Of a stretch of 5,706 nucleotides of DNA, positions 1 to 5,306 are shown one piece after another. The stretch is from Desulfobacteraceae bacterium 4572_19. GTDB taxonomy: Bacteria > Desulfobacterota > Desulfobacteria > Desulfobacterales > NBLS01. Location of the stretch: the NCBI GenBank assembly GCA_002084385.1, contig NBLS01000068.1, positions 1 through 5,706 on the forward strand. Direction: 5' to 3'. A program made the position numbers and the translations under genes. The notes under the pieces are model-generated. The model was given only the letters and a program-made list of their open reading frames with translations, was not told where the DNA came from and did not search any database. How positions within the stretch are numbered: position 1 is the stretch's first letter; every line of letters starts with the position of its first letter.

Positions 1-48
1 TGGGATTGGGATGGCGAAACCATGCATTCGCTTGCCATAGCCTTTTAA
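1..48 (+). CDS. C-terminal end of an upstream gene (partial, unidentified)
   Basis: Frame 1 is open from the first base and ends in TAA at 46-48, giving the tail WDWDGETMHSLAIAF. A hairpin with a T-run starts about 20 bases later, where a terminator for this gene would be expected. Fifteen residues are too few to name a family. Frame 3 is also open, to a stop at 93-95, but would read through the putative terminator, so frame 1 is preferred. The call rests only on the stop-then-terminator arrangement. Confidence 0.35.
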   Translation, partial: WDWDGETMHSLAIAF

Positions 49-68
49 CTAATCAAACTCCTGAGCAC

Positions 69-92
69 GAGTATAAACTACTCTTTTTTATT
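69..92 (+). terminator. Weak rho-independent terminator candidate
   Basis: GAGTA (69-73) pairs with TACTC (79-83) around a five-base loop and is followed at once by a run of six T (84-89). The stem is short and AT-containing, so it would be weak. Its place just after the stop at 46-48 and before the promoter candidate fits termination of the upstream gene. Confidence 0.4.
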
Positions 93-112
93 TAAGTATA
101 TCACAAAATATA

Positions 113-141
113 TTTAAATAAAAATTTAATCTACCTATAAG
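113..141 (+). promoter_or_regulatory. Candidate sigma-70-type promoter for the operon
   Basis: TTTAAA (113-118) and TATAAG (136-141) are separated by 17 bases, the optimal spacing; they match the -35 and -10 consensus at 4/6 and 5/6. Transcription would start near 148, placing the 155-234 stem at the 5' end of the message. Such matches arise easily in AT-rich DNA. A second weaker option is TTGCTA (203-208) with AATAAT (225-230), 16 bases apart. If the element encodes its own polymerase, the true promoter might not be sigma-70-like. Confidence 0.3.
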
Positions 142-154
142 GTATGTAACACAA

Positions 155-234
155 CCGAAGTTTTGGCTATTGCCGTTACTATACCTTTGGGTAAAGGGGC
201 GTTTGCTATGTTTAATATAACGGCAATAATTCGG
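155..234 (+). promoter_or_regulatory. Long imperfect stem-loop in the operon leader
   Basis: TATTGCCGTTA (168-178) is an exact inverted repeat of TAACGGCAATA (218-228). Outside it, CCGAA (155-159) pairs with TTCGG (230-234), separated from the main stem by an asymmetric internal loop of eight bases on one side and one on the other. Inside the 39-base apical region, CCTTT (184-188) can pair with AAAGG (193-197) around a GGGT loop. The nested pairing suggests a folded leader RNA with a stabilising or regulatory role, or an operator-like DNA site. It matches no riboswitch class I recognise. Confidence 0.5.
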
Positions 235-285
235 AATTAAGAGTGGCAAAAATAATGGTGAGCAAGCTACCAAAATAAGTGCTGC

Positions 286-321
286 CTACTATTCAAATAA
301 AACTAATGGCAGGAATAGTAG
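286..321 (+). promoter_or_regulatory. Hairpin abutting the first ribosome binding site
   Basis: CTACTATTC (286-294) pairs exactly with GAATAGTAG (313-321), leaving an A-rich 18-base loop. The last base of the stem, G321, is the first base of the GAGGAG ribosome binding site (321-326). A competing pairing, CTGCC (282-286) with GGCAG (308-312), cannot form together with the first because the strands cross without linker bases. The arrangement could protect the 5' end of the message or tune translation of the first gene. Confidence 0.45.
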
Positions 322-333
322 AGGAGAAATAAA

Positions 334-945
334 ATGAAGAATGGAAAAAGTATGGATTTGCTGTTTGCAAAGAAACCATATGTGGCAAAGTCAAAAAGAT
401 TTGCTGAATTAACGGAAGGAGCTGTAATGATAAAAGCGTTCATGTATAGAAATAACGCCTTATATTACAGCAGAAAAACTGACGCGTTATTTTCAATCCA
501 GGCTTTTCCAAAAACACAAGGAAGAATGCCTGGTTTAAACATCAATAACTATAAGATGTTGAAAGGCATTGCTTCAAGAGTAGTAAATATTTATGTGGTT
601 GATAATGTGACAAATATGGACAATTACCGTTCAATGTATCAATTGCCGTATTATGACAATTTATACTACGGTGTGCGTCCGTATGTATTGTTCACTAAAT
701 TTAACGGCACAATTGAAACACCATGGTTTGTTGGCGTGAGATCCACTCACAGACGTACTTATAGATTAAAAGATGGAGAGGTCTTATTGCCAACAAGAGA
801 TTTATTAATAACAGAAGTGTTGATCGATGTTAGATTTTTTAACATTGTATCAATGCCAAACAAAATGCAAGTTTTATCCCAGAATTTGCAACATGAAATT
901 TTAGAAACGATAGTAAAACACAAATATATAAAGGAGATGAACTAA
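334..945 (+). CDS. Hypothetical protein, first gene of the polymerase operon (203 aa)
   Basis: I do not recognise this 203-residue protein. The ATG at 334 is set by GAGGAG at 321-326, seven bases upstream; the next ATG, at codon 7, lacks such a site. No signal peptide or membrane segment is apparent. The N-terminal third is basic (several Lys/Arg up to about residue 50). The middle is rich in Tyr and Asn, including PYYDNLYYGVRPY near residues 105-117, and the predicted character is mostly beta-strand with a short helical C-terminus ending in a basic stretch (KHKYIKEMN). The gene is co-directional with the next, one base apart, so the two are almost certainly co-transcribed. Position at the head of an operon for a phage-type RNA polymerase makes a polymerase accessory or nucleic-acid-binding role possible, but no motif shows it. 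Confidence 0.85.
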   Translation: MKNGKSMDLLFAKKPYVAKSKRFAELTEGAVMIKAFMYRNNALYYSRKTDALFSIQAFPKTQGRMPGLNINNYKMLKGIASRVVNIYVVDNVTNMDNYRSMYQLPYYDNLYYGVRPYVLFTKFNGTIETPWFVGVRSTHRRTYRLKDGEVLLPTRDLLITEVLIDVRFFNIVSMPNKMQVLSQNLQHEILETIVKHKYIKEMN

Positions 946-946
946 T

Positions 947-1501
947 ATGGCTAATAGCAGAAAAAAGAGTCCATCAGTTAAAAAAGTAAAAAGTAGCAAA
1001 AAGAAAGTAGCAAACAAAAAGGAGGAGAAGGAAATGGAAATATGGACACCAGATGTAAAAATCACAGCAACAGATGTGGTGTTGAAAATCAAGGCTAAAG
1101 TTCCAGCAGAAGAGTTGATATTAAACTTAGCCTCTGAATTGTTCGGTACAAGAACATTTGAGTTGTACGGAGGCAAGTACAATATCGAATTGGTTGGTTT
1201 CAGAGAACAACCCGATTTTGAAATGTTATATGAAAGGAAAGAAAAGGTAGGTAAATTTAGAAAGCATATTACTTTAAACGAAGAGTTCAAAGAATATGCA
1301 GCAATAATGAAAGAAACAGCAGATAACATCGGAGCATTTGTTAATCTTGCTGTTGGTGCAATGGCTGCTATAAACCAAGGGGAACCGCAGCAGTTTGGAA
1401 CATCAGAAATGAAGGAATTATTAAGAGCAATACTTGCAGATGAAGCACAGAAAGATATAACGAAGAAGTTATTAAAAGAAGTATGGTCCTATACACATTA
1501 A
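947..1501 (+). CDS. Hypothetical protein with lysine-rich N-terminal tail (184 aa)
   Basis: I do not recognise the family. The start at 947 has AAGGAG at 931-936, ten bases upstream. Residues 1-29 form a low-complexity basic tail with 11 lysines and one arginine, likely disordered and able to bind nucleic acid. The body has an alternating hydrophobic stretch (about 37-52), a mixed region with probable strands (about 70-86), and a helical C-terminal half with an Ala/Gly-rich hydrophobic segment at 128-142 that seems too short and mild for a membrane span. An in-frame ATG at 1034 (residue 30) has its own strong ribosome binding site, so a tail-less 155-residue form may also be made. The TAA stop shares one base with the ATG of the polymerase gene, implying translational coupling. 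A polymerase-associated or DNA-binding role is inference from context and charge. Confidence 0.85.
   Translation: MANSRKKSPSVKKVKSSKKKVANKKEEKEMEIWTPDVKITATDVVLKIKAKVPAEELILNLASELFGTRTFELYGGKYNIELVGFREQPDFEMLYERKEKVGKFRKHITLNEEFKEYAAIMKETADNIGAFVNLAVGAMAAINQGEPQQFGTSEMKELLRAILADEAQKDITKKLLKEVWSYTH
1019..1036 (+). promoter_or_regulatory. Internal ribosome binding site and in-frame start
   Basis: AAGGAGG at 1019-1025 lies eight bases before an ATG at 1034-1036, in frame with the gene starting at 947. This is as good as the annotated start's own site. Initiation here would remove exactly the lysine-rich tail. The caveat is that Lys-Glu runs encoded as AAG GAG GAG produce this motif by chance. 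Confidence 0.45.
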
Positions 1502-4446
1502 TGAACGAAAACCTATACTTCAAGGCTAATCATTTAGCCCAGTTCAAAGCAGATTACGTCAAGTTTTCAGCAAAATATGGCTGGTCAGTAGAAAAGAATT
1601 TAAGAGTAGCACATCCAGCCACAAATTTAGAAGTATATGATGCAAGGCTTGTAGACTTAAAAAATAGTCTTGAAAGGCTTGTGGAAGAAAAGAAAGAAAC
1701 AGAAAAAGACGAGGCTTACGATACAGTGGTAACTCGTCTTATAGTAATACATGGCAAAAAAGCCTACATAGTAGACGGCGGCGAAACGGTAGAAGAAAAA
1801 TTTGCTGCTAAGTTACCAGAAGGCGTAGGCACAAGAAGGGTTTCCAAAACCTTCAAGAATTTCCAGAATCACGTCGGTTTAGTAGCTCGTTGGTTAGGCT
1901 TAAACCCTAAGGCATATTCAGATATATATACAATTATGAATTATGCCAGAATGGTTGAAAAATGGCCTCACCTTTCAACAGTATTAGACGACATGATTAA
2001 AGCTGCAATACCTGTTGATGAATACTTTAAGAAAATGCCAGGTGTTAAAGCCGTTAAATTCAGCTTTGGTTTAAGTTCAAAAAATAGCTATGGTAAAATA
2101 GCTACTTTGGCTTTACCTGGTATCAAATTTTCAATGTTTAAAGAAACAGATAGGACAAAAGAGAACGTGGCAGATCTTGAAAATTATTCGCTCTACGATG
2201 TGCTCGAAAATCCAAGAATCATTTATAACGAACCAAAACGTTCTCCAAGTTCTGGCATATGGGAACACAGAGACATAGAAGTGTACAAGCCAGCCAAAGA
2301 TGTATTGATAAAAGCATATATCACACGTGCTGGTAAAGATGAGTCCGTTCAAATGGAAGAAGCAGGTTCAACCTATGTTGTTACAGCAATGGTTGAAGAC
2401 TTTGCTGAATTATCACAATTTGGCGAACAAATATTAGCAACGAAACATTACTTGAGCAACGGAAGAATTAAAGAAATCCACAACGTATATGGAACAACCA
2501 AGTTGTGGTTTGAAGGTAGCTTGGAAAAATCAGTTATAACAGCACCTTCAAAGATAGGATACGCAGAAATAAATGGGAAAAAGATTCCAGTCCACATCGA
2601 AAAAGGCTTCACAAAACGTGAAAACCAAAATTCAGTTATAATCAACGGACTGGAAAGAGCATCAAAAGAGTTCGAAGTTTCAATGGAAGAGCTCCAAGAT
2701 GTAACATTATACGATATCAACGGCAGACCTATGAAAAGGAAAGCTAAGTTTTTAACGCTTTCAAAGGTAACTGTCGATTATTCACAGAAACGTGGAATTA
2801 AAGTTAGTAACAAAAAGGCATCTTCAGCTCAACAGAAAGAATTCACATACAAAACCGGACACACAGCTTTAGATATGGAATATGTTGAGAAGATGTCTAT
2901 AAACAAAAAGCATAGAGATATGCTTAAAGAAACATTAGAAACCGTATTAAAGCTATACAACGATATACAAAAATACGGTATCGAAACAGTTATCACAAAT
3001 CATTACGACAAAGACAAACACTCTTTATTCGCAATCAAAAACCCATTTGCTCTCAAAGAAATGGAAAAAGCTGCTGGTTACAAAATGCAGTATGCAACTT
3101 TCTACACCATGCCTTCCGGTGTTAGAAAGATAGGTATCAATGTTGGACCTAAAGGCGACAAAAGGTTCATCAGCATACCAGAAATTGCAGTAGATTCACT
3201 CGGAAGGTTAAACATCGCTGGACACCCAATGAAAGTCCCAACCATGTTCGGAACTGCTAAATTATCAGATGATTCAGTATTAGTGTTCAACAAACTAACT
3301 ACTGCAATCATTGATTTCAACAGATTATTACAATTTGAATTGAACAAACTCAATCATGTTGATAAAGAATTAGCAGTGAAGAACGCTTTAAATAAAATAA
3401 TCCAAGAAGTAAACGACCAGTTAGTTAAAGTTGAAACAATATACATGGATATGCTAACTGGCATGCCTGTAATCTATAAAGGTTTAAAAGACGGAGTTAT
3501 ATTAAGAACAAAAGATTACAGAGCATTGTTGGACAAAGTAGAAAGAGCAAAATTTGACGCTATAATGTCCGACACAGACACAAAGTATAAGGAAAGGGTT
3601 AGAAAAGTATTAAAAGAAATACCTGTCACAGTATTCATTATAAGAGACCCTGACCTTGGCTGGACAACGGATGTAAAGGTTGTAGACATCAAACCAGCTA
3701 AAACAATATACGGTATTGGAATCACAGAAGCATTAGCTGCAAGATTGAATGCTGACTGTGATGGAGACAGGATCAATATCGTTAGAGTTAAAAATATAAA
3801 TGGTAGAAACCTTCCATACCTTCACGGCAAAATAGCGTTTAGGGAATGGAAAGAATCTACCATAAACCGAGCAACTGTAACACAAGAAATTACAAAACTA
3901 TTCGAAGACGCAAAAACAAATGTTGATAGATTGGTTGCGGAGCTTCGTTATGACGGAGAGGCTCCAAAACCAGTTGTTACGCAGCAAAAAGACATACCAT
4001 TAGTCCTACACATATACGCAAAAGGAAAATACTCAAATAAGTTTGGTAATAAAGCAATATATGGCGTTGCTCTGACTGAAAAAATAAACGATGATGAATA
4101 TATTATAACAGAAAAAGTCGGAACAATCAAGTCAGAGTCAAGACATATTATTGCTGAATTGGCTGCTATTAGCCTTGGGTTAAGAGAAGCATATGAGTTT
4201 GGAAAGAAACACAACCACAAGGTTAAAGTTACCATTCACTACAATTATAACGGTATCGAAAAATGGGTTAATGGTGAATGGGAAGCTAAGAAGGACTATG
4301 CAGTAAAATTTGTTCAAACAATTAATGTTGCTAAGAAATTCTTAGAGATAGAATTTGTTAAACAAGAAGCCAATGAATTTGTTGTTGGCTTAGCAGAAAA
4401 GATTGACGAAGAAACTTCAAAAATCATAAAGGAGGAGGAGGAATAA
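1501..4446 (+). CDS. Single-chain two-barrel RNA polymerase (YonO-like) with C-terminal RNase H-like domain
   Basis: Residues here count from the ATG at 1501 (981 aa). NADCDGD at 750-756 matches the metal-binding NADFDGD loop of the beta' double-psi beta barrel; D752, D754 and D756 would hold the catalytic magnesium. R715 and P717 (IIRDPDLGW) lie where the RAP motif of NRAPTLH sits in beta', with an Arg-to-first-Asp spacing of 37 against 35 in E. coli. GPKGDKRFIS at 549-558 resembles the GRHGNKGVIS lysine region of the beta barrel; this is weaker. One chain carrying both barrels is typical of the YonO group, shown for SPbeta to be DNA-dependent RNA polymerases related to RNAi-type RNA-dependent polymerases. 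Residues about 832-968 are an RNase H-like domain with mutated active site. Only about 75 residues separate the DxDGD loop from that domain, leaving little room for a bridge helix and trigger loop. Residues 1-540 show no motif I recognise. The ATG at 1501 overlaps the previous stop (TAATG); an in-frame ATG at 1483 would add six residues, and neither has a clear ribosome binding site. Confidence 0.8.
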   Translation: MNENLYFKANHLAQFKADYVKFSAKYGWSVEKNLRVAHPATNLEVYDARLVDLKNSLERLVEEKKETEKDEAYDTVVTRLIVIHGKKAYIVDGGETVEEKFAAKLPEGVGTRRVSKTFKNFQNHVGLVARWLGLNPKAYSDIYTIMNYARMVEKWPHLSTVLDDMIKAAIPVDEYFKKMPGVKAVKFSFGLSSKNSYGKIATLALPGIKFSMFKETDRTKENVADLENYSLYDVLENPRIIYNEPKRSPSSGIWEHRDIEVYKPAKDVLIKAYITRAGKDESVQMEEAGSTYVVTAMVEDFAELSQFGEQILATKHYLSNGRIKEIHNVYGTTKLWFEGSLEKSVITAPSKIGYAEINGKKIPVHIEKGFTKRENQNSVIINGLERASKEFEVSMEELQDVTLYDINGRPMKRKAKFLTLSKVTVDYSQKRGIKVSNKKASSAQQKEFTYKTGHTALDMEYVEKMSINKKHRDMLKETLETVLKLYNDIQKYGIETVITNHYDKDKHSLFAIKNPFALKEMEKAAGYKMQYATFYTMPSGVRKIGINVGPKGDKRFISIPEIAVDSLGRLNIAGHPMKVPTMFGTAKLSDDSVLVFNKLTTAIIDFNRLLQFELNKLNHVDKELAVKNALNKIIQEVNDQLVKVETIYMDMLTGMPVIYKGLKDGVILRTKDYRALLDKVERAKFDAIMSDTDTKYKERVRKVLKEIPVTVFIIRDPDLGWTTDVKVVDIKPAKTIYGIGITEALAARLNADCDGDRINIVRVKNINGRNLPYLHGKIAFREWKESTINRATVTQEITKLFEDAKTNVDRLVAELRYDGEAPKPVVTQQKDIPLVLHIYAKGKYSNKFGNKAIYGVALTEKINDDEYIITEKVGTIKSESRHIIAELAAISLGLREAYEFGKKHNHKVKVTIHYNYNGIEKWVNGEWEAKKDYAVKFVQTINVAKKFLEIEFVKQEANEFVVGLAEKIDEETSKIIKEEEE
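3994..4404 (+). other. Degenerate RNase H-like domain at the polymerase C-terminus
   Basis: Residues about 832-968 of the polymerase align by eye with the RNase HI encoded in the next gene. Y914-K946 matches Y223-K255 of that protein at 15 of 33 positions without gaps, including the Y-x-Y-x-G-I, G-x-W-x-A-K and K-x-V-Q patterns. At the four catalytic acidic positions the first Asp is K841, the Glu is kept as E886, the second Asp is N915, and the last Asp aligns with V962; the GHSG histidine loop is missing. Catalysis should be lost. The fold could still bind RNA:DNA hybrid, product RNA or a partner. Family membership is well supported by the paralogue; the retained role is inference. Confidence 0.75.
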
Positions 4447-4448
4447 TG
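4428..4448 (+). promoter_or_regulatory. Repeated AGGAGG ribosome binding site within the polymerase C-terminal Glu tail
   Basis: Bases 4428-4442 contain four tandem GGA units (AAAGGAGGAGGAGGA) just before the ATG at 4446. The same bases encode the KEEEE tail of the polymerase, so the acidic tail may be a by-product of the binding site. The stop TAA at 4444-4446 shares its last base with the ATG. This should be a very strong, coupled translation start. Confidence 0.75.
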
Positions 4449-5306
4449 GCAACTATAAATTATAAATACGATAACTTATTCAATTCAAGAGATGTGGTGC
4501 TTTGCCACTGCATCTCTAATGATAAAGCAATGGGTGCTGGCATTGCTAAACAGTTTGTTACAAGATTTCCAGAATTAAAGCCTACTTTATTATCTTACCA
4601 AACAAAAGTAGGTATGGCAGTACCGGTACATTTATCAAAAGATAGAACAGTATTCAATCTAATCACCAAAGAAAAATATTGGCAAAAGCCAATATATCAG
4701 ACAATGGAAATGGCATTGATAAATCTTAAAGCCTATGTAATCAGATATAATATTAAAACATTATCAATGCCAAGAATAGGTGCTGGTTTGGATAGATTAG
4801 AATGGAGTAAAGTAGAAGAAATCATCAACAGAGTATTCAAAGATGTTGATGTGTTTATTACTGTATTCATGCCTAACAAAAATAACAAAGGGGGAGATCG
4901 TATGTTAAAAATTTACGTAGATGGCAGTTATACAACAAAGAACCCAGAATTTGCAGGCTGGGGGTTTGTGGCAGTAAAAAGCAACAACGTTGTAGCAAAA
5001 TATAACGGCAAAATAAAAGCAACTATGAGAAATGTGACTGGTGAAATAGTTGCTGTGATTCATGCGTTGAATTGGGCATATAAGAATGGATATAAAGATA
5101 TTGAAATCTTATATGACTATCAAGGTATAGGTGCATGGATTGATGGTAGCTGGAAAGCTAAAAATGAATACACACAAAAATATGTCCAATCAGTAAAGAA
5201 TGCTCAAAAAGTAATGAATATAAGTTTCGCTAAGGTAAAAGGACATTCAGGAGTAAAATTTAATGAAGTAGCAGATAAATTAGCAAAGGAGGCTTTATCA
5301 GTATGA
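4446..5306 (+). CDS. TARG1-like macro domain fused to RNase HI (286 aa)
   Basis: Residues 1-143 are a macro domain of the TARG1/OARD1 (also DarG-like) group, which removes ADP-ribose from proteins or nucleic acids. HCISNDKAMGAGIAKQF (21-37) is the ligand-binding loop, and LITK and MPRIGAGLDRLEW closely match human TARG1; the TARG1 catalytic residues K84 and D125 correspond to K75 and D116. A short linker (KNNKGGDR) leads to an RNase HI domain from M153, which cuts RNA in RNA:DNA hybrids. Its catalytic set appears complete: D159 (YVDGS), E200 (TGEIVA), D224 (LYDYQG) and D277 (NEVAD), with H267 in KGHSG. The GAWIDGSWKAK stretch is typical of Clostridia-like RNase HI. M153 has its own ribosome binding site, so free RNase H may also be made. 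The gene overlaps the polymerase stop by one base. Domain identities are secure; biological substrates are not known from the sequence. Confidence 0.9.
   Translation: MATINYKYDNLFNSRDVVLCHCISNDKAMGAGIAKQFVTRFPELKPTLLSYQTKVGMAVPVHLSKDRTVFNLITKEKYWQKPIYQTMEMALINLKAYVIRYNIKTLSMPRIGAGLDRLEWSKVEEIINRVFKDVDVFITVFMPNKNNKGGDRMLKIYVDGSYTTKNPEFAGWGFVAVKSNNVVAKYNGKIKATMRNVTGEIVAVIHALNWAYKNGYKDIEILYDYQGIGAWIDGSWKAKNEYTQKYVQSVKNAQKVMNISFAKVKGHSGVKFNEVADKLAKEALSV
4887..4904 (+). promoter_or_regulatory. Internal ribosome binding site for a stand-alone RNase HI
   Basis: AAAGGGGGAG (4887-4896) lies five bases upstream of an ATG at 4902-4904, which is codon 153 of the macro/RNase H gene and the exact first residue of a normal RNase HI (MLKIYVDGS). 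Initiation here would give a 134-residue enzyme ending at 5306, a usual length for compact RNase HI. This suggests either two products from one gene or the remains of two genes joined by loss of a stop. Confidence 0.6.

Larger units (their letters stand above)
49..333 (+). other. Intergenic leader region with promoter candidate and several stem-loops
   Basis: This 285-base stretch has no convincing gene on either strand. It is very AT-rich near 90-130 and includes the palindrome TATTTAAATA at 111-120. From left to right it holds a weak terminator, a promoter candidate, a long imperfect stem (155-234), a small hairpin (TGGT 256-259 with ACCA 269-272, AG/CT inside, one bulged G, loop CAAG) and a stem abutting the first ribosome binding site (286-321). 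The density of inverted repeats suggests a structured 5' untranslated region for the operon. A replication or protein-binding site is the main alternative. A reverse-strand reading frame of about 60 codons overlaps it but has no family signal and is treated as chance. Confidence 0.55.

Noticed and set aside
11..39. Possible tRNA or hairpin around GCGAA/TTCGC at the left edge
   Set aside because: The stem is only five bases and no cloverleaf arms or TTCGANNC-type T-loop can be built.
3..95. Frame-3 open reading stretch from the left edge
   Set aside because: It reads through the terminator-like hairpin and shows no domain signal; frame 1, stopping at 46-48, fits the context better.
88..273. 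Reverse-strand reading frame of about 61 codons over the leader
   Set aside because: It has no recognisable domain and covers the inverted repeats and promoter candidate; better explained as chance.
901..1329. Reverse-strand 142-codon frame with hydrophobic, Phe/Leu/Ser-rich sequence resembling a membrane protein
   Set aside because: It is the complement of a Lys/Glu-rich gene, which automatically reads as Phe/Leu/Ser. The forward gene has ribosome binding sites and tight coupling to its neighbours.
1483..1500. Upstream ATG for the polymerase gene at 1483
   Set aside because: It would overlap the previous gene by 19 bases, with no better ribosome binding site. The TAATG junction at 1499-1503 matches the coupling style of the next junction. 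It remains possible.
2131..4235. Several reverse-strand frames of 73-95 codons within the polymerase gene
   Set aside because: All lie inside a well-supported forward gene and show no domain features of their own.
4860..4910. Possibility that the macro/RNase H fusion is a sequencing error joining two genes
   Set aside because: The frame is continuous through a plausible flexible linker with no homopolymer indel needed. The internal start is reported instead, though a single-base error in a former stop codon cannot be excluded.
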